Notes under the pieces: model-generated
What the model was told of the DNA's origin: nothing
What the model saw: the letters and a program-made list of their open reading frames with translations, nothing else
The model's database searches: none
From: JAFGJQ01 sp964586145
Lineage (GTDB): Bacteria; Planctomycetota; Phycisphaerae; UBA1845
Direction: 5' to 3'
Assembly: GCA_964586145.1 (NCBI GenBank)
Contig: CAZPHH010000059.1
Coordinates: 1-30,202 of the forward strand
Length of the DNA: 30,202 bases
In this document: positions 1-8,243 of the stretch, in pieces
Numbering within the stretch: the first letter of the stretch is position 1
Layout of the letters: each line of letters begins with the position of its first letter
Position numbers and translations under genes: made by a program

Positions 1-1586
1 TCAAACGCCTTCGGCGGAAAAACACCGAACGCCGAACTCCTTCCCGTCGCCAACGTGATGGGGAACGTGTTCGGCACCCCTGCTCCGCCGCCGTACGTGC
101 CCGGCGTGTCCGGGTGCATGTAGTGGCAGGTGCCGCCGTCGCCGTCGTTGTAGTAGAAATCGCCGTTCACCCCCTTCGCCCACGGCGGGTTCGGCAGCAG
201 CGACGTGTACGTGTAGGTCAGGCTCGCCCCGGTGTTCTCCAGGAACACCAGCGAGTCCGAGTTGATCTGCACGCGCAGGCCTCCTGCGGATTTCAACACG
301 CACGAACGCCGATCGGCGGACTCAACCGAGAAGACCCCCACCGACGGAGCGAACGTCAGCGTCGCCACCTTCCGCGGATTGACTGAATTCGTCGCCGGCG
401 CGATCCGCCGCCAGGCGTCGATCCCGCCGGGTTTCACCTCGTAGACGCCGCCGGAGGTCGTCACCGTCACGCCATCTCCCTCCGGCAACACACTCACCAC
501 TTCCATCCCGTAGAACGGCGTTCCGGCCAACGCCATCGTCGGCGCGACCGTGATCGTCACGGTGTCGAACGCCGACTGGTCTTGCGATGTCAGCGTAAGC
601 CGGAACTCCAGCGTGATCGGCCCGGAATCCGCCTCCGGCGCCGTGAATCGGACCAGGGGGCGGTCGTTCCGTTCCAGGGTCACCGCCGGGCCCGCGATCT
701 GCGTCCACAGGAACGTGACCGGGGCTTGGCCGGAGTACGTGCTGCCCGACCCGTCCAGCGTGACCGTGTCGCCCGGGGCCACCGTCTGATCGGCGCCCGC
801 GTCGGCCACGAGATCCCCGCCGGCCGGGTCATATAGGTCGTCCCCCGTCGGGCTGAAATAGCGGAAGTACGAGGCCGTCCGTCCGAGCGAGGTCGTGGCA
901 GTCACGGATACCCGGAGGGGTTCCGTTCCGGTCAGCACGTGGTTGAGTTCGGGGCCGGCGGCGGTCGCGCCGTCGGACATCGACCATTCAAACCCGACCG
1001 TCTCCCCGCTCTCCAGGGTCGTCGTGGCGGCCTTGGCCCAGATCGTCGGCGGCGCGACGCCGTAGTCCACGCGGGCCTCGAACGAAACCAGGAAGTCGGC
1101 GGACGATCCGTCCACGCCCACCGCCACGACCTGTGACAACACGTAGGCCGGCCGGTTGGCGGGGTCGGTGGCCTGCAGTGTCACGCTGTACAGCCCGGCC
1201 CGCGCGAACGTATGCCGCACCAAGGCTCCCGTCAGACGAGTTGCGTCCCCCAGGTCCCACAGGAAGTGGTGACTCTCACGTTCCTCGGCGGAGATCCCCA
1301 GGACGTTCAGCACCCACTCGCGCGGATTGGCCGGATCGACCAGGCGCGCGAGAATCCGACGCGGTTCGCCGTCGGCAATGTCCAACGGTTCCTGCTCGGA
1401 GGGTGAGTCGCTTCCCGCTGAGGGCGGGCTGGTCGATGTGGATCGCGCAGGTGTGCTGCACCCTGCAACAGCGAGCCACGCGACAACCAGGCCCGCTGCA
1501 AGCCGCCCGCCCCACACGGCGCGCGGACGCCTCGCCACCCCATCCTGCCCTACTCGCCTGACGCGCCCGTCAACCGCTGATTGCAT
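1..1586 (-). CDS. PKD-domain lipoprotein, 3' end beyond window
   Basis: An uninterrupted minus-strand frame runs from the ATG at 1586 to base 1 without a stop, so the protein (at least 528 aa) is cut by the window edge. A hydrophobic segment ends in LAVAGC, a lipobox that would make Cys43 the lipidated residue. A GTG at 1538 gives a shorter, more typical signal peptide and is a real alternative start. Residues about 80-165 look like a PKD domain (WDLGDA, then HTFARAGLYSVTLQATD). A second PKD/K319L-like domain starts near residue 262 (ADAGADQTVAPGD, then LDGSGS). The remaining visible part is rich in beta strand and Gly, with no catalytic motif. PKD domains usually mediate extracellular protein or carbohydrate contacts, so a surface or periplasmic binding or adhesion role is inferred. 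It is divergent from the gene at 1826. Confidence 0.8.
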   Translation of the reverse strand, partial: MQSAVDGRVRRVGQDGVARRPRAVWGGRLAAGLVVAWLAVAGCSTPARSTSTSPPSAGSDSPSEQEPLDIADGEPRRILARLVDPANPREWVLNVLGISAEERESHHFLWDLGDATRLTGALVRHTFARAGLYSVTLQATDPANRPAYVLSQVVAVGVDGSSADFLVSFEARVDYGVAPPTIWAKAATTTLESGETVGFEWSMSDGATAAGPELNHVLTGTEPLRVSVTATTSLGRTASYFRYFSPTGDDLYDPAGGDLVADAGADQTVAPGDTVTLDGSGSTYSGQAPVTFLWTQIAGPAVTLERNDRPLVRFTAPEADSGPITLEFRLTLTSQDQSAFDTVTITVAPTMALAGTPFYGMEVVSVLPEGDGVTVTTSGGVYEVKPGGIDAWRRIAPATNSVNPRKVATLTFAPSVGVFSVESADRRSCVLKSAGGLRVQINSDSLVFLENTGASLTYTYTSLLPNPPWAKGVNGDFYYNDGDGGTCHYMHPDTPGTYGGGAGVPNTFPITLATGRSSAFGVFPPKAF

Positions 1587-1825
1587 GAGGCCCCCATTTC
1601 GCCTGGTCCCCTTGTTCCACCCAAATTGGTAGTATGCGTGATATCGGCCTTCGCGATACGCGGCTCCTGTAGGTAGGGTGTTCGCAGGAGGCGTGCAGGG
1701 CGAGGTCGCGTGGGCCGTCGTTCGGTTATAGGTCGTTCGTCGTGGATTGTCGAACGCGGTCCTGCCGAGGCGTGAGCCGGCGGGCTCGCCATCTGCGGGA
1801 CGGCAGCTATGATGTTGCTTCCAGC

Positions 1826-3940
1826 ATGACAGAGTTTTACGCAATCCTGTCGCAGTATTGGACAACCGGCCTGCTCGCGCTGCTGGTGACGCTGGTGGCC
1901 ACACCGTTGGCCATCTGTGTGGCGCGCCGCCTGGGCGTGATGGACGTCCCCGACCAACTGCTCAAGCCGCACGCCCAGCCCATTCCGTACCTGGGAGGTC
2001 TGGCCATTTGTCTGGGCTGGGCAATTGCGCTGATGGTGGCGATGGCCCGGGGCGTCGCTGACTGGGAGGTGCTCGGTCCCATTCTGCTGGGCGGGCTGGC
2101 GGTTGTGACCATCGGGCTTCTCGACGACCTGCGAGAACTCGCGCCGAAGCTGCGTTTGTCGCTGACAGCCCTCCTGGTGGCGGTGGTGCTGGTCCGAACG
2201 GGCACCGGCTATCACCTGGTGGATTCGGTCCTCCGGCCGCTTGGCCTGACCGTGCCCGCGTGGGCCGGCAGTTCGCTTTCGGTGCTGGCGGGTGTGGCCA
2301 TCGTGCTGGGGGCGTGCAACTCGGCGAACCTGATCGACGGGCTGGACGGGCTGTGTACGGGAGTGACGGCCATCATTTCGCTGGGCTTCTTTGTGCTGGC
2401 CTCACATCTGGCTGTGTGGGGGTATAGCGAAGATGGTGATCCGGTCCGCCTGGTGATGGCCATTGCGATGTTCGGGGCCGCGTTGGGGTTTCTGCCGCTG
2501 AACACGAATCCGGCGAAGATCTTCATGGGCGACGCCGGGAGCATGCTGCTGGGATACAACTGCGGGATGATGATTCTGCTGTTCTCGGAGAGGGGGATCT
2601 TCCGGTGGGTCCTCGGCGGGCTGATGGTGTTCTCCCTGCCGATCGGAGATACGGCGCTGGCCATCTACCGTCGATGGCGAGGAAGGCGTCCGATCTTCGC
2701 CGGAGATCGCAGCCACTTCTACGATCAGCTTGTGGACCGGGGCATGACCGCCCGGCGGGTGGTTGCCATCAGCTATGCCGTAGCGGTGTTCTTTGCCGTC
2801 ATGGGCTGCCTGTCCATGGTGCTGCGGGCCCGCCACGCGTTGGTTGTGTACGCACTGGTGGGGTTGCTGGTGTTGGGGATCCTGCGGGCCCTCAAGATGA
2901 CGCGGCCGGAACGCGCCCAACCCACGCCGCAAACCGGTCGCCCGCGTCTGAGCGTTCTGTTCAGCTCGGCCGGGCGGCGGGTAGCGCTCATCCAGCAGTT
3001 TCGCCGCGCGGCCGGTGACCTTGGGCTTGACCTCACGGTCCATGCCGCAGACTGCCAGCCCATGGCCCCGGCGTTCCAGGTGGCGGACCGGACCGTGCTG
3101 GTGCCCCGCGTGAACAGCGCCGGATACTGCGACGCCCTACTGGAGTACTGCCGGCGGGAGGGCGTACACGCCGTGATCCCGCTGATTGATCCGGAGCTGC
3201 TTCCGCTGGCCGATGCCCAGGAGCGGTTTGCGGCGGCCGGCACGCGCGTGGTTATCTCGTCGGCCGACGTGGTTCGGGTCTGCGTGGACAAGGTCCGAAC
3301 GGACGAATTTCTGCGGCAGCACGGATTTGCGATGCCGCGACTGCTGAACCCGTCGGACCTGGAATCGCCTCCGTTCCCCTTGTTCATCAAGCCGCGGTCC
3401 GGCAGCTCGAGCCTGGGCGCCCACACAATCCGAAACGCGGCAGACCTGGCCTACTACCGCAGCGTCGACCCCGACTCGATCGTGCAGGAGTTCATTGACG
3501 GCGTGGAGTACACGGTGGACGTTTTTGCGGACTTCGCCGGCCGGGCCCGCTGCGCGGTCCCACGGCGCCGATACGAGGTCCGCGGCGGGGAGGTGTCCAA
3601 GGGCCAGGCCGTTCGCCACGAACGCATGATGGCCGAGCACTGCCGGCTGGTCGACACGCTTGGCGGCTGTCAGGGCATGATCACCATTCAGTGCTTTCTG
3701 ACCCCGCAGGACCACATCGTTTTCATCGAAATCAACCCCCGATTCGGCGGCGGGGCCCCGCTCTCCATCCGGGCCGGCGCGGACTCCCCCCGCTGGCTGC
3801 TGGAACTGCTCTTGGGACGCGAGCCCAGAATCGACAGGAACGGCTGGACCGACGGCCTGTTCATGCTTCGCTACGACGAGGGCATCTTCGTACCCCCGAC
3901 GGCCCTGCCCCAGTCCGCCCCCCCGCAGAGACCCGCCTGA
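1826..3940 (+). CDS. Polyprenyl-phosphate sugar-1-phosphate transferase fused to ATP-grasp ligase
   Basis: 704 aa from the ATG at 1826; an upstream in-frame extension to 1742 is Arg-rich and unlike the family, so it is not used. Residues 1-360 are a multi-pass WecA/TagO/MraY-type enzyme: the D40-VPD...KPH...P..GG region, the Asp pair at 100-101, NSANLIDGLDGL at 165-176, NPAKIFMGDAGS at 228-239 and RSHFYDQL at 295-302. Known members load a sugar-1-phosphate onto undecaprenyl phosphate at the inner membrane. Residues about 373-704 form a soluble ATP-grasp domain (LFSSAGRR start, FIKPRSGSSSLGA for ATP, EINPRFGGG for Mg/ATP) of the carbamoyl-phosphate-synthase/PylC-like type. A short Pro/Thr linker joins the two. 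The likely role is polysaccharide initiation plus ligation or modification of an acid group, but the ligase substrate is unknown. No frameshift is seen at the junction. Confidence 0.88.
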   Translation: MTEFYAILSQYWTTGLLALLVTLVATPLAICVARRLGVMDVPDQLLKPHAQPIPYLGGLAICLGWAIALMVAMARGVADWEVLGPILLGGLAVVTIGLLDDLRELAPKLRLSLTALLVAVVLVRTGTGYHLVDSVLRPLGLTVPAWAGSSLSVLAGVAIVLGACNSANLIDGLDGLCTGVTAIISLGFFVLASHLAVWGYSEDGDPVRLVMAIAMFGAALGFLPLNTNPAKIFMGDAGSMLLGYNCGMMILLFSERGIFRWVLGGLMVFSLPIGDTALAIYRRWRGRRPIFAGDRSHFYDQLVDRGMTARRVVAISYAVAVFFAVMGCLSMVLRARHALVVYALVGLLVLGILRALKMTRPERAQPTPQTGRPRLSVLFSSAGRRVALIQQFRRAAGDLGLDLTVHAADCQPMAPAFQVADRTVLVPRVNSAGYCDALLEYCRREGVHAVIPLIDPELLPLADAQERFAAAGTRVVISSADVVRVCVDKVRTDEFLRQHGFAMPRLLNPSDLESPPFPLFIKPRSGSSSLGAHTIRNAADLAYYRSVDPDSIVQEFIDGVEYTVDVFADFAGRARCAVPRRRYEVRGGEVSKGQAVRHERMMAEHCRLVDTLGGCQGMITIQCFLTPQDHIVFIEINPRFGGGAPLSIRAGADSPRWLLELLLGREPRIDRNGWTDGLFMLRYDEGIFVPPTALPQSAPPQRPA

Positions 3941-4299
3941 GCCCTCGATGCGGAACCGGCACTACTTGTGTCCGGAAATCACGCCATCACGGTCTCGCTC
4001 TCCGTTCGTTGGCTGGCCGAAGTCTTGCGGAGGAGACGTCGATCCCGCTCCCCTGCGGCGCAACACTGTCCCTGTCAGAATCCCATCGCCCGCACGATCC
4101 CACACATGATGCGCAGCACACCGTGCCCCATCGGCGGGCCGCAACGGGAGAAATGTCCCATTTGGTCCTCGCACGTCGACGCAACCCGCCACGGAAGCGG
4201 CCGAGACGCAGTACGCCCATGGAAGCGCGTCGGGGGGATTCCTGTTCTCCCGTTCAAGGAATTCCATGAGAATCGCGGACGAAAAAACCCGCCACGGGT
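3941..4299. other. Intergenic region with no supported gene
   Basis: About 360 bases between the transferase/ATP-grasp gene and the blaI promoter. Open frames exist on both strands, but they are Arg/Pro/Ser-rich, mutually overlapping and lack recognisable motifs or ribosome binding sites. No tRNA, repeat or clear terminator was recognised. Confidence 0.5.
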
Positions 4300-4328
4300 T
4301 TGACACGCCGGGATTACTCGACTATATT
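4300..4328 (+). promoter_or_regulatory. Sigma-70 promoter of the blaI-M56 pair
   Basis: TTGACA (4300-4305), a 17-base spacer and TATATT (4323-4328) make a nearly perfect housekeeping promoter in an otherwise GC-rich stretch. It lies 63 bases before the chosen blaI start. The -10 element is inside the palindrome at 4318-4337, so occupation of that palindrome should block transcription. Promoter quality is seen directly; activity and repression are inferred. Confidence 0.8.
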
Positions 4329-4337
4329 TGTAGTCGA
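4318..4337. promoter_or_regulatory. Candidate BlaI/MecI-type operator
   Basis: A 20-bp inverted repeat with perfect 7-base arms TCGACTA / TAGTCGA around TATTTG. The core ACTATATTTGTAGT resembles the known BlaI/MecI box, which has TACA...TGTA-type half sites. It overlaps the -10 element of the promoter just upstream of a BlaI-family gene, which is the expected place for autorepression. The specific binding protein is inferred from this position. Confidence 0.7.
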
Positions 4338-4391
4338 CGTTGATCATCTTCGACACCCGTGGGGGGCGGAAACGCCCCTGGAGCCCGCCGC

Positions 4392-4907
4392 ATGGCACGA
4401 AACCCGAAGAAACGCGACGCTCGCCGACCGGCCCTCAGCCCGCTGGAGCTGGAGGTCATGGACGTGGTCTGGAACCTGGGCGAGTGCACTTCGGCCCAGG
4501 TCACCGAGGCGTTCCAGCAGAAGAGGCCACTCGCGCCGACCACGATCCGCACCGTGCTGACCAGCCTGCGCAAAAAGGGATACGTCCGCCCCGTGCCCAC
4601 CATCGAACGACGGTTCCGCCTGCGCCCGGTCGTGCCGCGAGAGGTCGTGGCGCGACGGTCGCTTCGTGAACTGCTTGCCTCGCTTTTCGGCAACACGCCC
4701 CGGAAGGCCATCGTCTGCCTGCTCGACGACCCGAACCTCACCGAGCAGGAACTCGACGAAATCCACCGCCTCATCGACGCACGCAAGCGAAAAGGACACC
4801 AGCCATGCCCCTGCCCCTGCCCCTGCCCGACCCCGGCCTCGCCGCCGGCCCGATACTCTCCCGCTTGCTCGCATCCAGCGTGGAACTGGCCTTGCTGGCC
4901 ATCCTGA
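4392..4907 (+). CDS. blaI: BlaI/MecI-family transcriptional repressor
   Basis: 171 aa from the ATG at 4392, preceded by GGAG with 8-base spacing; a GTG at 4359 would add 11 residues without family similarity. Residues about 13-75 form the winged helix typical of BlaI: LSPLELEVMDVVWNLGE, then SAQVTEAF, then TTIRTVLTSLRKKGYV. Residues about 90-130 are the helical dimerisation part (LTEQELDEIHRLID). Family members bind palindromic operators as dimers and are inactivated when a partner M56 protease is triggered. Here the partner is the next gene. The body of the family ends near residue 135; about 35 further residues (a Pro-Cys run, then Ser/Pro-rich) come from reading through the start of the next gene in another frame, giving a 103-base overlap. 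The tail is probably not functional. Confidence 0.88.
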   Translation: MARNPKKRDARRPALSPLELEVMDVVWNLGECTSAQVTEAFQQKRPLAPTTIRTVLTSLRKKGYVRPVPTIERRFRLRPVVPREVVARRSLRELLASLFGNTPRKAIVCLLDDPNLTEQELDEIHRLIDARKRKGHQPCPCPCPCPTPASPPARYSPACSHPAWNWPCWPS

Positions 4908-7900
4908 TGGGCCTCCTGATCCCGGTCGCCCGCATCCGATCGCCGCGCGTCGTCTGCCTGCTCTGGCTGATCGTGCTGCTCAAGCCGGTGCTGTCGCTTT
5001 CCTTCGGCAGCCCCCTGACCGTTGTCCGCCTGGAACCGGCCACGGCCGATACACGCGATTCGATGACCACATCCGCCGAACCCCTCTCGATGCAAGGCGA
5101 TGCGCCACCGGCGGAGTGGTTCGCGGCGCCGCTACGATACGCAGCCACGGGTCCCGAGGCCCTCGCGGCGCCCCCGCCCAGCGTACCAGCCCTGGCACCG
5201 CCCATCGCCATCGTCACGAAGGCCGACCCGGCGCTCGGCGAGTACGAGCCGCCCCCGGCGGTCAGCGCGCTGCCCTGGATTTGGCTGGCGGGCGTGCTGC
5301 TCATGCTGATTGACTACATCGCAGGCCGCCTGTGCCTTCGCGGAATCCTTCAGACCGCCCAGCCGGCGCCGGCGACGCTGGCCGACCACTATGGCCGCAC
5401 CGCCATCCGGCTGGGCCTGCGTCGACCGCCGCAGCTTCTCATCACCGACGCGCTCGATTCTCCCGCCACCGCGGGTCTGTGGCGGCCGGTGGTGCTGCTG
5501 CCGACGTGGATGGTGCATCAGAACGACGGCCCATCCATCGAATGGTCGCTCCGGCACGAACTGACCCACTGGCGCTGGTTCGATCCGTGGCTGGTGTTGA
5601 TCCGTGATGTGGTGCGCGCGGTGTTCTGGTTCCATCCGGCGGCCTGGTGGTCGGCGCGCCGCCTGACGGAGTCGATGGAGCTGGCGTGCGACCGGGCCGT
5701 ACTGCGGAACCCGCGCGAAGCCACCGACTATGCCGAGCGCCTGCTCGCCATCCTTCAGCACGTTCGGTACCAGCGGTCCATCGCCATCTCTGGCAGCCTT
5801 TTCGCCACCCGCACCCTGGTGGTCCGGCGTATCGCTGCCCTGCTGGATGAGTCCGGCCTTCGCCTGCCGCCGATCACCCGGCGTGCCATCCTGGGCGTGA
5901 TTGCCGCGGGCGTGTGCGTTCTCTCCGTTGGCGCCACCGTGCACGACCCGACGACGCAGCCCACAACAATCGTAAAACCCGACGGCTCTCGCGTTCTCCA
6001 CTTCCCGGAGGATCGCCACCTCGGCACGCTGTACGTGAAGGACGCGGACACCAGGCGCGAGATCAAAACTTTCCACTACTGGATCGACGGCACGAGATGG
6101 GAATTCCTGGACGTGGCGCGCGGCGAAGTTGTCGTCCCGCCGAATCGGCACGTCCGGCTCATGCTGAGCATCGAGGGCTGGCGCGATCTATCCCCGCTCG
6201 CACGGCTTGCCCCGGACGACCTGTACGAGATCACGTTCAAGCTGCATCTGCCCGGCGCGCCTCGGCCCGACGACCGCTGCATGGCCCACCTGGCCCACCT
6301 GACCGGCCTGAAAGAACTCAACCTCTGGCAAACCGACATCACGGACGAGGGTCTTCGCGTGGTGGCCGGTCTGAAATCCCTGGAACGGCTCACCCTGCCC
6401 GATCGCGTCACCAATGAAGGTCTGGCCCACGTCGCCACGCTACCCGCGCTCAAGGCACTGCACTTCAAGAAGAACGAAGTGACAGACGCCGGGCTGGTGC
6501 ATATCGAGAAGCTTCAGACGCTGGAGGAGCTTGAACTCGGCGGCGAGAAACTCACCAATCGCGGCCTGCGGAACCTCAAGCGGCTGCCGTCGCTGCGGTA
6601 TCTGCTGCTGTGGGGCGACAGCATCGACGGCCGGGGGCTTCAGCACCTCGGCGGCATGAAGTCCTTGCGTATCCTGCATCTCGGCCACTTCAATCTTACG
6701 GACAACGACCTCGCCTGGGTTGGCCGGATGCGCGGTCTGGAACGACTCACTCTGTACGACACAGACGTCACCGACGCGGGCCTGAAGCACCTGCAATCGC
6801 TGCCCGCGCTGAAGATGATCGACCTTTCCAAGAGCGTGAACAACCCCCGCTTCCCCTTAACCAACCCGGGCATCAGCGATGCGGGCATGGTGGACCTGTC
6901 CGCGATCCGCACTCTGGAGCTTGTGTACTTACCGAACTGCTCGCTGACGGACGCGGGTCTGATCCGCCTGGCCGGACTTCCACACTTGCGGGACCTTGCC
7001 ATTCCAATACCCACGTTCCGAGACGCCAAAGACTGCCCCCGGTACTACACCGCCAAAGGACTGGCCCGGCTCGCCGAGGTCGGCACTCTGGAATCACTGA
7101 AGATCGGCGGCCCCGGCGTCACCGATGAGGCCATGGCCTACATCGCAAAGATAAAGAACCTCAAGAGTCTCCTGATCTTCGGCGGACAAGTTACGAACGA
7201 GGGTCTGGCCCGATTGCGCGAACTCCGCAAGCTCGACAACCTGGACCTGTACGTCGAGGGGACCACGACCGCCGGCATATCCCAACTGAACGGCCTGCCC
7301 GCGCTGCGAGAGTTCACCGTCCACGGCTTCCAGACAGACGGCACCACTCTGAACCTCGGCGGCCTGAAGAACCTCGAGATGTTCAGTATGAACGCCAAGG
7401 GCCCCCTGCGTGATGAGGACCTCGCCTGCATGTCCGGTCTCAGTCGCCTGCGCGGGCTCCAAGTCGGTGGCGACAATCTGTTCACGGACGCCACCCTCGC
7501 CAACGTCGCCGGCCTTGCCGAACTGGATCGGCTCTGCCTCATGGGGCCCGGCATCACCGACCACGGCCTCACGTACCTGGCCAACCTGAAGAAGCTCAAC
7601 ACGCTCACCCTGGCCGGCCGGTTCACCGACCAGTGCCTGCGATCCCTCGAAGGCATCAACGACCTCAACTGGGTCCACCTGCACTCGTCAGAAGAAATCA
7701 GCCAGGCTGCCACGGAACGCCTTCGCGCGGCCCTGCCCAACGTCCAGATTCTCAACGTGGAATCCAACCGGGCGCTGCCCGCAGCCCCTGTGCACGCACC
7801 GAAGGCCGGCGACGTTGCCCCGCCGTTCGCGGCCGAAACGCTCGACAAGAAGACGGTGACGCTGCAAGACTTTCGCGGGAAGGTGGTGCTGCTCTACTTC

Positions 7901-8230
7901 TGGGCGACTTGGTGCGCGCCGTGCGTGGCCGCCACGCCGGACATCAAATCGTTCCAGGCAGACCTCAGCAAGTACCCGGACTTCGCCATGCTCAGCCTGA
8001 GCATGGATGATGACGACCACAAGGTCCGCGAGCACGCGAAGAAATTCGGCCTGGCCTGGCCGCAGACCCGCATCGGTCAACATTCGACCATCGCGGCGGA
8101 TTACGGAGCGAGAGGTGCACCCCACTACGCCCTGATCGACCGCGACGGCCGCATTCTGTCCACGGACCACGATCTTATGGTGCTTCACGCCACCGCCGAA
8201 CGGGCCCTCAAGGGCAAACACGGCAAATGA
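4805..8230 (+). CDS. M56 (BlaR1-like) membrane protease with LRR and TlpA-like thioredoxin domains
   Basis: 1141 aa; the ATG at 4805 has AAAAGGA about 8 bases upstream, inside blaI. The N-terminal half has several membrane segments (near residues 20-45, 50-65 and 157-177, and one near 360-378). The zinc protease motif HELTH is at 251-255, followed by ELACDRAVL supplying the third ligand, as in BlaR1/MecR1. Residues about 495-985 hold some 19-20 leucine-rich repeats of about 24 residues (L..L..L.L....ITD.GL..L). Residues about 997-1141 are a TlpA/AhpC-TSA-type thioredoxin fold with WCAPC at 1036-1040. By BlaR1 topology the LRR and thioredoxin parts would be outside the cytoplasm and the protease inside. 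It probably senses a ligand or redox state, cleaves the adjacent repressor and derepresses its own operon. The ligand is unknown, and there is no penicillin-binding sensor domain. Confidence 0.9.
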   Translation: MPLPLPLPDPGLAAGPILSRLLASSVELALLAILMGLLIPVARIRSPRVVCLLWLIVLLKPVLSLSFGSPLTVVRLEPATADTRDSMTTSAEPLSMQGDAPPAEWFAAPLRYAATGPEALAAPPPSVPALAPPIAIVTKADPALGEYEPPPAVSALPWIWLAGVLLMLIDYIAGRLCLRGILQTAQPAPATLADHYGRTAIRLGLRRPPQLLITDALDSPATAGLWRPVVLLPTWMVHQNDGPSIEWSLRHELTHWRWFDPWLVLIRDVVRAVFWFHPAAWWSARRLTESMELACDRAVLRNPREATDYAERLLAILQHVRYQRSIAISGSLFATRTLVVRRIAALLDESGLRLPPITRRAILGVIAAGVCVLSVGATVHDPTTQPTTIVKPDGSRVLHFPEDRHLGTLYVKDADTRREIKTFHYWIDGTRWEFLDVARGEVVVPPNRHVRLMLSIEGWRDLSPLARLAPDDLYEITFKLHLPGAPRPDDRCMAHLAHLTGLKELNLWQTDITDEGLRVVAGLKSLERLTLPDRVTNEGLAHVATLPALKALHFKKNEVTDAGLVHIEKLQTLEELELGGEKLTNRGLRNLKRLPSLRYLLLWGDSIDGRGLQHLGGMKSLRILHLGHFNLTDNDLAWVGRMRGLERLTLYDTDVTDAGLKHLQSLPALKMIDLSKSVNNPRFPLTNPGISDAGMVDLSAIRTLELVYLPNCSLTDAGLIRLAGLPHLRDLAIPIPTFRDAKDCPRYYTAKGLARLAEVGTLESLKIGGPGVTDEAMAYIAKIKNLKSLLIFGGQVTNEGLARLRELRKLDNLDLYVEGTTTAGISQLNGLPALREFTVHGFQTDGTTLNLGGLKNLEMFSMNAKGPLRDEDLACMSGLSRLRGLQVGGDNLFTDATLANVAGLAELDRLCLMGPGITDHGLTYLANLKKLNTLTLAGRFTDQCLRSLEGINDLNWVHLHSSEEISQAATERLRAALPNVQILNVESNRALPAAPVHAPKAGDVAPPFAAETLDKKTVTLQDFRGKVVLLYFWATWCAPCVAATPDIKSFQADLSKYPDFAMLSLSMDDDDHKVREHAKKFGLAWPQTRIGQHSTIAADYGARGAPHYALIDRDGRILSTDHDLMVLHATAERALKGKHGK
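4808..4825 (+). repeat. CCCCTG hexanucleotide tandem repeat
   Basis: Three perfect CCCCTG copies followed by a partial one lie directly after the ATG of the M56 gene. They are read as Pro-Leu repeats in that gene and as Pro-Cys repeats in the overlapping blaI tail. Gain or loss of a unit would keep both frames. Confidence 0.75.
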
Positions 8231-8243
8231 CGGCCTCCCGTCA
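8228..8243. terminator. Hairpin joining two convergent stop codons
   Basis: TGACGG (8228-8233) and CCGTCA (8238-8243) form a perfect 6-bp stem with loop CCTC. The arms contain the stop codons of the plus-strand M56 gene and the minus-strand lipoprotein gene. No T tract follows on either strand, so terminator function is only possible. Confidence 0.4.

Noticed and set aside
4805..8230. Beta-lactam resistance regulator (true BlaR1)
   Set aside because: The M56 part is BlaR1-like, but there is no penicillin-binding sensor domain and no beta-lactamase gene in the window.
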